A stretch of 64,000 nucleotides of DNA from positions 62,001 to 126,000 of the forward strand of contig NZ_BMDW01000008.1 of the NCBI RefSeq assembly GCF_014636175.1, in the 5' to 3' direction. A program made the translations under genes and the position numbers. The notes under the pieces are model-generated. The model made no database searches, was not told the origin of the DNA, and worked only from the letters and a program-made list of their open reading frames with translations. Shown here piece after piece: positions 38,169-45,813 of this stretch. The DNA comes from Sphingomonas psychrolutea. GTDB lineage: Bacteria; Pseudomonadota; Alphaproteobacteria; Sphingomonadales; Sphingomonadaceae. Numbering within the stretch: the stretch's first letter is position 1; every line of letters starts with the position of its first letter.

Positions 38169-38273
38169 AAAAAGCCGATCGATTCCGAAACCGATCGAAG
38201 ATTTTCAGCACCGCCGCGACGGCCGCCGCGCAAACGGGCAGCGCCGTGGCATCGCCTTTGTCGGAGTCTCGCC

Positions 38274-39089
38274 ATGTCCCTGCTGTCCTCGCTTACGCCG
38301 ATGCTGTCCGAAATCGCCAATGAGACGCGTTGGGCGGTGCAGATCGAATTCGAACGTTATCTGGCCGGGGCGGCGGGAGTCGCGATCCTCTATTGGCTGA
38401 TCCGCCGCTGGATCGAGCCGCGCCGAATCCAGGCCGCCAAGCCGAGTCTCGCCGATCGCCGCCGCGAATTCGGCCAATCGGTACAAGCGATTCTCGTCTT
38501 CTCGGTGGTCAATCTGCTGACCTTCGCGATGTATCGGGCGGGGTGGTTGCCGATTTCGCAGGGCGAACCGATCCTCGGCATTCTGATCGCGCAGATCGTG
38601 GCGATGGTGATCCTGCACGACACATGGTTTTATTGGATGCACCGCACGCTGCACCTGCGCGCCTTGTTCCGGCGCGCGCACGCCGCGCATCATCGCAGCC
38701 GCACACCGACAAGCTGGGCCGCGTACAGCTTCGCGCCGATCGAGGCGGTGTTCGAGAGCATCTACGTCCCGGCGATGTTCGTCATCGTCAGCCATGTTGC
38801 GCCGATGCAGCCCTGGGCGATCTTCGTCTTCCTCGGCCATCAGATCGCGCGCAACGCGATCGGCCATTCGGGGTTCGAGCTGGCGTGGCCCGGCTTCACG
38901 CGCGCGCCGCTGACCGGCTGGCTGACGACGACGACGCATCACGACCTGCACCATACCGAGGGGCGCTATAATTTCGGGCTGTACTTCACCTGGTGGGACC
39001 GGATCATGGGCACCGAGCATCCGCACTATCATGCGCGGTTTGAGGCGGTGGTGGGGCGGCGCGCAGTGGAGCAACCGGTCGCGGCGTGA
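38274..39089 (+). CDS. Sterol desaturase / fatty acid hydroxylase superfamily protein
   Basis: 271 residues with about five membrane segments. The eight-His diiron motifs of the family are visible: HDTWFYWMHR, HAAHHRSRTP and HHDLHH. These enzymes use iron and O2 to hydroxylate or desaturate lipid chains, carotenoids or sterol-like compounds. The substrate cannot be fixed. It may be a hopanoid, carotenoid or fatty acid. A membrane-anchored AraC-type regulator lies directly upstream on the same strand. The polysaccharide deacetylase gene converges on it with six bases between the stops. The start at 38274 follows CGGAG. Confidence 0.88.
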   Translation: MSLLSSLTPMLSEIANETRWAVQIEFERYLAGAAGVAILYWLIRRWIEPRRIQAAKPSLADRRREFGQSVQAILVFSVVNLLTFAMYRAGWLPISQGEPILGILIAQIVAMVILHDTWFYWMHRTLHLRALFRRAHAAHHRSRTPTSWAAYSFAPIEAVFESIYVPAMFVIVSHVAPMQPWAIFVFLGHQIARNAIGHSGFELAWPGFTRAPLTGWLTTTTHHDLHHTEGRYNFGLYFTWWDRIMGTEHPHYHARFEAVVGRRAVEQPVAA

Positions 39090-39095
39090 TCCGGC

Positions 39096-40115
39096 CTATT
39101 GCACCGCCGCGACCTGCTGCACCGTGGCGCCGGTCGGGCGGTAGAGCACGCGCTCGGCGAACAGTCGATTCGCCAGCGGTACGTCGTTGCGCTCGTAATA
39201 AAGCGGGCCGGGCAAGCGCTGCTGCCATGCCAGCGCCTCCGGCAGCGTCCCGTTGGCGCTGTCGAAATCGCCGGTCTGGTGATAGACCGGATCGGCAAAG
39301 GCAGCGTCTGCGGTGATGATCGTCCAGCCGTCTTGGCGCAGCGCGCTTACGAGATCGCCGACATAGCGCGCCGCGATATCGGTTTCGTGAAGCAGCAGCA
39401 CTTGCGGGGTTTGCCGCCCGGCGACACGCCGCATCAACGCATCGGAAAAGTCGGCCGATTGCACCATCGTCTCGACATAGAGATCGCGAAGTGCTGCATC
39501 GTTGATCGGTTTTCCGGCCTTTTTTGCCGCGATCGTCTGGCCTTCGATATTCCAGTCGGACCCGTCGACGCTGACCCAAGCGATCTGCAAGCCCCGTGCG
39601 GCGAGGCCGTCGAGCACCGCACGGCGTTTTTCCCGATCGCGGCCACCCTGGTTGAGGCCGGGGAAGCGGAACCACGGGCGGTAATTGCGCTGGCCCTTCA
39701 GCACGGCTTCGGCCTTGTCGATATCGGCAAGAAAAGCGTCTGCCGACATCGCGCGCAAATCACGGTGCGACCAGGTGTGATCGGCGATCGCATGCCCCGC
39801 CGCAGCATAAGCCGCGAGCCGCGCGCCACCGTCATTTTTCGGGCCGATTCGCCCCGGATTGGCGAAGAAGGCGGCTTGGCGGACGCCGCTGGCGCGCAAC
39901 GCCGCGATCAGCCGCGTGGTGCGTTCGGCGGGCGTGTAGAAAGCGCCGGGGCCGCGCGGGATATCGTCAAAGGTCAGCGCGATGCGCTTCCCGGGGACAA
40001 GCCCCGCGAGCGGCGCGGCCTTCGGTGCTTGCGCGCGCGGTAGCAGCCCGACCGCCAGCGGCAGCGCGACCAGCACGAGTCCGGCCACGAACATCACCTG
40101 GCGCAGCGGAGTCAT
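39096..40115 (-). CDS. Polysaccharide deacetylase (NodB homology)
   Basis: 339 residues. A membrane anchor or signal (MFVAGLVLVALPLAVGLLP) is followed by a NodB domain that removes acetyl groups from chitin-, peptidoglycan- or xylan-like polymers. Motifs: GKRIALTFDDIPRG (motif 1, with the metal-binding and catalytic Asp pair), AIADHTWSHRDL (motif 2 HxxxH), YRPWFRFPGLNQGG (motif 3) and VLLLHETD (motif 5). The form TFDDIP suggests the COG0726 group. It probably acts in the periplasm. The next gene on its strand is rutA, upstream in the rut operon order but 92 bases away, so linkage is uncertain. Confidence 0.9.
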   Translation of the reverse strand: MTPLRQVMFVAGLVLVALPLAVGLLPRAQAPKAAPLAGLVPGKRIALTFDDIPRGPGAFYTPAERTTRLIAALRASGVRQAAFFANPGRIGPKNDGGARLAAYAAAGHAIADHTWSHRDLRAMSADAFLADIDKAEAVLKGQRNYRPWFRFPGLNQGGRDREKRRAVLDGLAARGLQIAWVSVDGSDWNIEGQTIAAKKAGKPINDAALRDLYVETMVQSADFSDALMRRVAGRQTPQVLLLHETDIAARYVGDLVSALRQDGWTIITADAAFADPVYHQTGDFDSANGTLPEALAWQQRLPGPLYYERNDVPLANRLFAERVLYRPTGATVQQVAAVQ

Positions 40116-40206
40116 CGGGCGGGGCTCATACCCTTAATCTTGCCCTAACCAACCGCCCGACGCAAAGGATGGTGATGATCGTTCGCGCGGAATCGGGACG
40201 GTCCCG

Positions 40207-41277
40207 TCACCCCGCGATATGCGCCCGGCATTGCATCAACGGCTGAATTCGCGTTCCGAACGCCTCCACCCCTTCCACGAAATCGTCGAAGGTTAGCAAC
40301 ACACCGCCGGTATTGGGCACCTCGGCCATCTCATCGAGCATCCGCGCGACGCTTTCGTAACTGCCGACCAGCGTCCCCATGTTGATGTTGACCGCGCCTT
40401 CGGGCGCGGCGAGTTGGCGGACGTTGGTGTCCTTGTTGACCGTGTCCTTGGCGCCTTGATCGGCGAGCCAGGCGATCGCCTCGACATCGACGCCGTCATT
40501 GTACGATTTCCACTTGGCCATCGCTTCTTCGTCGGTTTCGGCGGCGATGATCATGATCAGCACGAAAATCGACACGGCGCGCCCGGTCTTGGCGGTGGCG
40601 GCGGCGAGGCGAGTGTTGTTCGAGGCAAACGCCGTCGGGGTGTTGACGCCCTTGCCCAGGCAAAAGGCGTAATCCGCCCATTTTGCGGAGAAAGCGAGGC
40701 CCTCGTCGGACGACCCGGCGCAGATGGTCTTCATGTCGCCTTCCGGTTTGGGCCGGACGCGGCAATCCTCCATCTGATAGTATTCGCCCTTGAAGTCGCT
40801 CACCCCCTCGGCCCACAATTCGCGCAGGATATGCGCATATTCGTCGAGCATCTTGTAGCGATTGCGGAAATGCTCGTCGCCCGGCCACACGCCCATCTGG
40901 GTATATTCGGGTGGCTGCCAGCCGGTGATGAGGTTCAATCCGAACCGCCCGTGGCTGATCGAATCGATCGTGTTGCACATCCGCGCGGCGAAGGCGGGCG
41001 GGATGACGAGCGTCGGGCAGGTCGCGAAAATCTTGATCTTTTCGGTGACCGCAGCGAGCCCCGCCATCAGCGTGAAGCTCTCAAGGCCATATTCCCAGAA
41101 CTCGGTTTTGCCGCCGAACCCGCGCAGCTTGATCATCGACAGCAGGAAATCGAGGCCGTGCTTTTCCGCCGACTGCGCGATCGTCTTGTTGAGATCGAAC
41201 GACGGCATGTATTGCGGCGCATTCTCGCTGATCAACCAGCCGTTGTTGTTGATGGGCACGAAAACGCCGACTTGCAT
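40207..41277 (-). CDS. rutA: RutA, pyrimidine monooxygenase
   Basis: 356 residues. RutA opens the uracil ring with FMNH2 and O2, the first step of the Rut pathway. It belongs to the luciferase-like flavin monooxygenases. The N-terminus [40 protein letters not shown], and [20 protein letters not shown] are highly typical of RutA. The start at 41277 is preceded by GAGGAG, which overlaps the end of rutD; only four bases separate the two genes. In Escherichia coli rutA is first in the operon, but here it is last. The Fe or flavin reductase partner RutF is not in the window. Confidence 0.95.
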   Translation of the reverse strand: MQVGVFVPINNNGWLISENAPQYMPSFDLNKTIAQSAEKHGLDFLLSMIKLRGFGGKTEFWEYGLESFTLMAGLAAVTEKIKIFATCPTLVIPPAFAARMCNTIDSISHGRFGLNLITGWQPPEYTQMGVWPGDEHFRNRYKMLDEYAHILRELWAEGVSDFKGEYYQMEDCRVRPKPEGDMKTICAGSSDEGLAFSAKWADYAFCLGKGVNTPTAFASNNTRLAAATAKTGRAVSIFVLIMIIAAETDEEAMAKWKSYNDGVDVEAIAWLADQGAKDTVNKDTNVRQLAAPEGAVNINMGTLVGSYESVARMLDEMAEVPNTGGVLLTFDDFVEGVEAFGTRIQPLMQCRAHIAG

Positions 41278-41281
41278 GGGG

Positions 41282-42082
41282 TTACTCCTCTACGGTTTCG
41301 CCCGCCAGCCAGGCGAGCACGAAGCTGTTGAAGGCGCCCGGATCGACCACGTTGACCGCATGCCCGCCATGCTCGGCACGGCAGAAACCGGCGATCGGCA
41401 GCCCGTTGGCAAGGGCCACACCTGCGTTCGGCGGGACGAGCATATCGTCGTCGGACACCACGACCAGCACTGGTCGATGGATCTCGCGCAACCGTTCCGA
41501 AACGTCGAACGCGGCGAGTGCGGCGATCCGTTTCTCCATCGTCGCTGCACCGGGAAAATGCGCGAGCTGTTCGGGCAGTTCGGCCTCTAGCAGGGCGTCG
41601 TTCGCCGAGATCCAGTTCGGCGGATAGAGAAACAGCGGCTGCGCGCGCAGATACGCCTCCGCCCCGCTGCCGCGCAGCAATGCGAGCCGCGCAGCGAAGC
41701 AGCGCAGGAAGTGCGGATCGGGCGACGCCCAGCCATTGACCACCACCAATTTGTCGATCCGGTCGGGAGCCAACAGCGCCAGTGCCAGTGCGGCGACACC
41801 GCCCGCGGCATGACCGACAATCGTCGCGCGCGGCAGGTCGAGCGCGTCGATCAGCGCGAGGATGTCGGCGGCGAAATCGTCGACAGTGACCACTTCGGGC
41901 AACGCGCGGTCGCTGCGCCCGGTGCCGCGATGATCGTAAGCGATGACGCGGTACTGCGTGGCGAGCGCGGTGATGTTGGGTTTCCAGTAGCTCGCTGATC
42001 CGCCGAGGCCCGAGGACAGGATCAGCGGCGGGGCGTCGTCGGGCCCGTGGGTTTCGTAATAGAGGCCTGCGGCTTGGGGCAT
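41282..42082 (-). CDS. rutD: RutD, aminoacrylate hydrolase
   Basis: 266 residues from ATG 42082. The longer upstream frame reads through the class A repeat and is not credible. RutD is an alpha/beta-hydrolase-fold protein that speeds the conversion of aminoacrylate to malonic semialdehyde. The elbow reads [12 protein letters not shown], so the usual Ser nucleophile is replaced by Ala. This replacement is normal for RutD and separates it from esterases. [18 protein letters not shown] and [10 protein letters not shown] are also typical. It precedes rutA by four bases and follows rutC after a class A repeat. Confidence 0.92.
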   Translation of the reverse strand: MPQAAGLYYETHGPDDAPPLILSSGLGGSASYWKPNITALATQYRVIAYDHRGTGRSDRALPEVVTVDDFAADILALIDALDLPRATIVGHAAGGVAALALALLAPDRIDKLVVVNGWASPDPHFLRCFAARLALLRGSGAEAYLRAQPLFLYPPNWISANDALLEAELPEQLAHFPGAATMEKRIAALAAFDVSERLREIHRPVLVVVSDDDMLVPPNAGVALANGLPIAGFCRAEHGGHAVNVVDPGAFNSFVLAWLAGETVEE

Positions 42083-42095
42083 TATCTCACCCCTG

Positions 42096-42203
42096 CCCTT
42101 CCCCGGCGAAGGCCGGGGCCCAGTCGCAGGACGGAAGGAAACTGCGCGTAGCACTTGAACAACGCAACGCTCGCAACTGGGCCACGGCCTTCGCCGGGGA
42201 AGC
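42096..42203. repeat. Class A paired-palindrome repeat between rutC and rutD
   Basis: The left arm is CCCTTCCCCGGCGAAGGCCG followed by GGGCCCAGTCGC. The right arm is GCAACTGGGCCACGGCCTTC followed by GCCGGGGAAG. It lies between two adjacent genes of the rut operon, both on the minus strand. Confidence 0.9.
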
Positions 42204-42222
42204 GGAACAGGGGGAAGCTGTT

Positions 42223-42606
42223 TTACCCAAGATGCGCAACGCTTGCGATCTCGACCAGGCATTCGGGCTTCACCAGATCGGCGCGGATGCAGTAGCGCGC
42301 TGGCTTCGCGCCCGGAAAGTATTGAGCATAGACCGCGTTGAAGGCGGCATAATCGGCGAGATCCTTCAGGAAGATATGGTTCATCGCCACATCTTCCAGC
42401 GTCGCGCCCGCCGCCTCCAGCGTGATCTTGATCACGTCGAGCACATGCCGCGTCTGCGCCGCCGCATCGCCGACATGCAGCACCGCGCCGCCCTCGCCCA
42501 GCGCCAGCACGCCCGAGACATAGACGGTGTTCCCGGCCTTCGCGCCGGCCGAATAGGGCGCGATCGGGGTGGGGAATTGCGGGGGGTTGATCGGTTCGAA
42601 GGGCAT
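42223..42606 (-). CDS. rutC: RutC, Rid-family aminoacrylate deaminase
   Basis: 127 residues, the usual size of the YjgF/Rid family. RutC acts on aminoacrylate (or its peracid) in pyrimidine breakdown. The start at 42606 follows AGGAG. Family features: [20 protein letters not shown] (about residues 17-36), [20 protein letters not shown] and the conserved Arg in [20 protein letters not shown]. It is four bases downstream of rutB. The family also acts broadly on reactive enamines, but the operon context supports RutC. Confidence 0.93.
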   Translation of the reverse strand: MPFEPINPPQFPTPIAPYSAGAKAGNTVYVSGVLALGEGGAVLHVGDAAAQTRHVLDVIKITLEAAGATLEDVAMNHIFLKDLADYAAFNAVYAQYFPGAKPARYCIRADLVKPECLVEIASVAHLG

Positions 42607-42610
42607 TATG

Positions 42611-43342
42611 CTACTCCTGTGGTGACTGCCCGAAACTTCCGCAGAAATCCGCGGTCGTGCTAATCCAGCCGAAGAATTTCTCGACATTATAGACGCTCGC
42701 CGCCTGCATTTCGGGTGGGCCGAGATGGTGCGTCGCATCCTCCAGCATCACCCCGAAATATTCGAGGTGGAAGCCGTCACGCAGCGTGCTTTCGACGCAG
42801 ACGTTGGTCGCAATGCCGACGAACACGATGTTGCGGATGCCGCGCGACCGCAGCACGCTGTCCAGTTGCGAATTGAAGAACGCCGAATAGCGCGTCTTGT
42901 GCAGGCTGATGTCACCCGGCTGCGGGGTCAGCGCATCAACCAAGGCATAATCCCACCCGCCGCGCGCGAGCAATTGGCCGGAAAGTTCAGGCCGCTTGCG
43001 CATCGTCTTCAGCGCATTGGACTTGTGGAAATTGGGCGAACCGGGGCCGCCCGCTTCCTTGTAATCCGGGTCCCAGCCATTTTGCAGGAACACCACTTGC
43101 ACCCCCGCGGCGCGGGCAGTTTCAAGAACCGTGGCGATCTTGCCGATCGTGCCCGCCGCCCCCGCAATATCGAACCCGGCGAGATCGACATAGCCGCCCT
43201 CGCTCGCATAGGCATTCTGCATGTCGATCACGACGACGGCGGTGGTCTCCGCCGCAAGCCGCAGCGCCTCGGGCCGCGCGGGCAGCGTGATCGCCGCTGC
43301 GCCTTCGCCGCCGGGGCACATTACGGTCTGGTCGTCGGACAT
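42611..43342 (-). CDS. rutB: RutB, ureidoacrylate amidohydrolase
   Basis: 243 residues from ATG 43342, preceded by AGGAG; an earlier in-frame start would add 18 residues without a ribosome site. RutB belongs to the isochorismatase-like cysteine hydrolases and cleaves ureidoacrylate (or its peracid) to aminoacrylate and carbamate. The catalytic triad is visible: Asp in [11 protein letters not shown], Lys in [13 protein letters not shown], and Cys in [16 protein letters not shown]. It heads the rut block on the minus strand, with a small membrane protein gene just upstream. Confidence 0.94.
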   Translation of the reverse strand: MSDDQTVMCPGGEGAAAITLPARPEALRLAAETTAVVVIDMQNAYASEGGYVDLAGFDIAGAAGTIGKIATVLETARAAGVQVVFLQNGWDPDYKEAGGPGSPNFHKSNALKTMRKRPELSGQLLARGGWDYALVDALTPQPGDISLHKTRYSAFFNSQLDSVLRSRGIRNIVFVGIATNVCVESTLRDGFHLEYFGVMLEDATHHLGPPEMQAASVYNVEKFFGWISTTADFCGSFGQSPQE

Positions 43343-43402
43343 CGGCGCTCCTGCAGTGCGAAGCGCGAGTGTGATCGGCGCAAGCGCGTTCGGCAAGTCC
43401 CG

Positions 43403-43687
43403 TCAGGTGCGCGATGCGCGCGCGACGGTTTGTTCCGGTGCTGGCAAGCTGATCGCGGTGCCGAAGATCAACAACATGACCCCGCCGAATAGCTGGCCGG
43501 TGTCGGCCGCGCCGATGAGGCCACCCACGAGCAGGACCAGCCCGGCCGTCCCCATCGCCATGCTTCCCGCGCGGAACATCCGATGGCGCTGCGGCGCGCG
43601 CGTCGCCCATGCACCACCGAAAATTCCAACCAGCCCAAGCAGCGCGAGAACCCCGGCTAGGACGGTGATAAAATGCGCAAGTGTCAT
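43403..43687 (-). CDS. Small membrane protein upstream of rutB
   Basis: 94 residues from ATG 43687, which follows AAAGGG; a TTG six codons earlier is possible but less likely. Three membrane segments are visible: HFITVLAGVLALLGLVGIFG, MAMGTAGLVLLVGGLIGA and FGGVMLLIFGTAISL. I do not recognise a family. It is 60 bases upstream of rutB, on the same strand, and the predicted promoter at 43731-43759 lies before it, so it may be the first gene of the rut operon. Whether it helps uracil uptake, as RutG does in other bacteria, is not shown; it has far too few segments for RutG. Confidence 0.65.
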   Translation of the reverse strand: MTLAHFITVLAGVLALLGLVGIFGGAWATRAPQRHRMFRAGSMAMGTAGLVLLVGGLIGAADTGQLFGGVMLLIFGTAISLPAPEQTVARASRT

Positions 43688-43728
43688 CGTGATCAGCCCT
43701 TTCAAACGATATGCACCACTGACATTTA

Positions 43729-43759
43729 GTCATGTACACATGACACTCGATCTTGTCAA
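43729..43759 (-). promoter_or_regulatory. Predicted promoter with operator-like inverted repeat before the rut block
   Basis: On the minus strand TTGACA (43754-43759) and TACATG (43731-43736) are 17 bases apart, a fair sigma-70 layout with a weak -10. An inverted repeat GTCATGT-AC-ACATGAC (43729-43744) covers the -10 box and part of the spacer. It looks like the site of a dimeric repressor. It does not match the RutR consensus I remember (TTGACCA..TGGTCAA). Confidence 0.55.
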
Positions 43760-43834
43760 TGCGCTTCAGCTTGCGCCGCAAACCGCGGCGCGCTAGGGCA
43801 AACGCCGTCGATGCACGGTTGCGCGACAAGGCGC

Positions 43835-43908
43835 GCGGGTGTAGTACAATGGTAGTACAGCAGCCTTCCAAGCTGAATACACGGGTTCGATTCCCGTCAC
43901 CCGCTCCA
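43835..43908 (+). tRNA. tRNA-Gly, anticodon TCC
   Basis: The acceptor stem GCGGGTG (43835-43841) pairs with CACCCGC (43898-43904). The T-arm is ACGGG-TTCGATT-CCCGT. The anticodon arm GCAGC-CTTCCAA-GCTGA gives anticodon TCC; its outermost pair is a G-A mismatch. The CCA end is encoded (43906-43908). mtnB starts only 17 bases beyond, without a ribosome site, so the tRNA and the mtn mRNA may come from one transcript. Confidence 0.96.
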
Positions 43909-43925
43909 CCGCCGAACCCGGCCCG

Positions 43926-44534
43926 ATGACCGATTTCACAACCGCGCGCGACCAGATCGTTGCGGTCGGGCGGTGGCTCGACGGCAAGGGCTGGGCGCCG
44001 GCGACTTCGGGCAATTATTCGGTTCGGCTGGACGATGGCAGCTTTGCCGTCACGGTATCGGGGCGGCACAAGGGGCGGCTGACGCCCGACGATGCGATGC
44101 GCGTCGATGCAGCGGGCGAATCGCTCGACGGCAAGCGCCCCTCGGCCGAGACGGCGCTGCATCTCGCTTTGTATCGCGCTTTCCCGGACGTCGGCGCGGT
44201 CCTGCACAGCCATTCCCCCGCCGCCGTCGGGCTGAGCCGCGCCGTGACCGGGGACGGTTATACGCTTACGGGCCACGAAATGCTGAAGGCGCTGCCCGGC
44301 ATCGCGACGCACGATGCGTCGGTTATCCTGCCGATCGTAGAAAACAGCCAGGACATGGCGGTGATCGACGCAGGCATCACGCCGCGCCTGCTGGAACCGG
44401 GTGCGATCCCGGCCTATCTGATCCGCAGCCACGGCCTGTACGGCTGGGGCCGCGACATGGCGGAGGCCGAACGCGTGATCGAGGCGATCGAATGGATGAT
44501 CGCCGCCGAGCTGGCTGAAAGGAGCTTCCGATGA
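43926..44534 (+). CDS. mtnB: MtnB, methylthioribulose-1-phosphate dehydratase
   Basis: 202 residues. MtnB removes water from 5-methylthioribulose 1-phosphate in the methionine salvage pathway. It has the class II aldolase/adducin fold: WAPATSGNYSVRLDDGSFAV near the N-terminus, the metal ligands in AVLHSHSPAAVGLSR (about residues 96-110), and a late His in YLIRSHGLYGWGRDMAEAER. The order B-D-C-A with four-base overlaps makes the assignment firm. No clear ribosome site precedes the ATG, which lies 17 bases after the tRNA-Gly gene. Confidence 0.93.
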   Translation: MTDFTTARDQIVAVGRWLDGKGWAPATSGNYSVRLDDGSFAVTVSGRHKGRLTPDDAMRVDAAGESLDGKRPSAETALHLALYRAFPDVGAVLHSHSPAAVGLSRAVTGDGYTLTGHEMLKALPGIATHDASVILPIVENSQDMAVIDAGITPRLLEPGAIPAYLIRSHGLYGWGRDMAEAERVIEAIEWMIAAELAERSFR

Positions 44535-45067
44535 GCCGCTTGCAAGTCTTTGCCGAAGATGACGGCACGAGCGCCTTGCTCGACACCAGCGACGCTACCG
44601 CGATTGCGGCGGCGCTCGGCCAGATCGGCGTGGCGTTCGAACGCTGGCCGCTCAAGCCGCTCGATGCCGACAGCGACATCCTTACGGTCTATGCTGACGA
44701 GGTCGCACGACTGACCGCGCAAGGCGGCTATCGCTCGATCGACGTGGCGCGGATCGCGCCCGACCATCCCGATCGTGACGCGCTGCGCGGGAAATTCCTG
44801 TCCGAACACACGCATGGCGAGGACGAAGTGCGCTTCTTCGTCGCGGGCGAGGGGCTGTTCACGCTCCACCATGACGCGCGCGTGTTCACCATGCTGTGCT
44901 GCGCGGGCGATCTGATCTCGGTGCCAGCCGGGATGCGGCATTGGTTCGACATGGGGGCGGCCCCCAGCTTCACTGCAATCCGGCTGTTCGTGAACCCCGA
45001 CGGCTGGGTCGCGGCGTTCACCGGCAGCGACATTGCGACGCGCTTTCCCCGGCTGGAGCCCGCGTGA
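44531..45067 (+). CDS. mtnD: MtnD, acireductone dioxygenase
   Basis: 178 residues, a cupin. MtnD converts 1,2-dihydroxy-3-keto-5-methylthiopentene to the methionine precursor 2-keto-4-methylthiobutyrate and formate (Fe form), or to an off-pathway product (Ni form). The metal ligands are H93, H95 and E99 in EHTHGEDEVRFF and H137 in PAGMRHWFDMG, all present. The ATG overlaps the mtnB stop (ATGA), and the mtnC start overlaps the mtnD stop (GTGA). The chain of overlaps implies tight translational coupling. Confidence 0.95.
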   Translation: MSRLQVFAEDDGTSALLDTSDATAIAAALGQIGVAFERWPLKPLDADSDILTVYADEVARLTAQGGYRSIDVARIAPDHPDRDALRGKFLSEHTHGEDEVRFFVAGEGLFTLHHDARVFTMLCCAGDLISVPAGMRHWFDMGAAPSFTAIRLFVNPDGWVAAFTGSDIATRFPRLEPA

Positions 45068-45720
45068 CGGCGATCCTGACCGATATCGAGGGGACAACAT
45101 CGAGCATCGCCTTCGTGGCGGAGGTGCTGTTTCCCTATGCCCGCGCGCGCGTCGCCGATTATGTCGCGGCGCACCGGGAAGAGACGGCGGCGATCCTGGC
45201 CGAGGTTACCGCGACCGAGCCGGGCGATCCGGTCGCGACGCTGATCCGCTGGATCGACGAGGACCGCAAGGCGACCCCTTTGAAAGCGTTGCAGGGGATG
45301 ATCTGGGCGGATGGCTATGCGTCGGGCGCGTTTCGCGGGCATGTTTATCCCGATGCGGTTGCGGGCTTGCGGCGCTGGCACGCGGCGGGGGTGCGGCTTT
45401 ACGTGTTCTCATCGGGGTCGGTGGCGGCACAGAAATTGCTGTTCGGGTATAGTGACGCGGGGGATCTGACGCCGCTCTTCTCGGGGTATTTCGACACGAA
45501 TATGGGGGCGAAGCGCGAGGCGGGGTCTTATGCCAAGATCGCCGAGGCAATTGGCGACACGCCTGCCGACGTGCTGTTTCTGTCCGACACGCCCGAGGAG
45601 GTGGCGGCGGCACGGGAAGCGGGGATGGAAGCGCGGTTGATCGACCGAGTGGGTGGCGAGGGGGATGTGTCTAGTTTCAATGAAGTACACGCCACCCCGG
45701 CGAAGGCCGGGGCCCGGTAG
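45064..45720 (+). CDS. mtnC: MtnC, enolase-phosphatase
   Basis: 218 residues, starting at GTG 45064, which overlaps the mtnD stop (GTGA). MtnC is a HAD-family enzyme that enolises and dephosphorylates 2,3-diketo-5-methylthiopentyl 1-phosphate. HAD motifs: LTDIEGTTSSIAFV (catalytic Asp), YVFSSGSVAAQKLL (motif II), and DVLFLSDTPEEVAAAREAG (motif IV). The last nine or so residues (ATPAKAGAR) are encoded by the class A repeat that begins near 45690, so the protein ends inside the repeat. The natural C-terminus was probably nearer to SSFNEV, the usual family end. Confidence 0.94.
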   Translation: MTAILTDIEGTTSSIAFVAEVLFPYARARVADYVAAHREETAAILAEVTATEPGDPVATLIRWIDEDRKATPLKALQGMIWADGYASGAFRGHVYPDAVAGLRRWHAAGVRLYVFSSGSVAAQKLLFGYSDAGDLTPLFSGYFDTNMGAKREAGSYAKIAEAIGDTPADVLFLSDTPEEVAAAREAGMEARLIDRVGGEGDVSSFNEVHATPAKAGAR

Positions 45721-45800
45721 CGAAAACGATTTTTTGGTGAGCACAACTCTCGGTTGATAAACCTGTGCGACTGGGCCCCGGCCTTCGCCGGGGAAGCGGG
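45690..45800. repeat. Class A paired-palindrome repeat between mtnC and mtnA
   Basis: The left arm is CACCCCGGCGAAGGCCGGGG followed by CCCGG. The right arm is CGACTGGGCCCCGGCCTTCG followed by CCGGGGAAG. It overlaps the end of mtnC (stop at 45718-45720) and ends 14 bases before mtnA. Confidence 0.9.
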
Positions 45801-45813
45801 TAAAAAACAAGAT

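Noticed and set aside
38173..38196. CCGATCGA direct repeats as a distinct operator feature
   Set aside because: CGATCG is self-complementary and common in GC-rich DNA. The site is mentioned only as a possibility for the AraC-type regulator.
43835..43925. SAM-responsive riboswitch ahead of the mtn genes
   Set aside because: The gap between the tRNA and mtnB is only 17 bases, too short, and no riboswitch core is visible.
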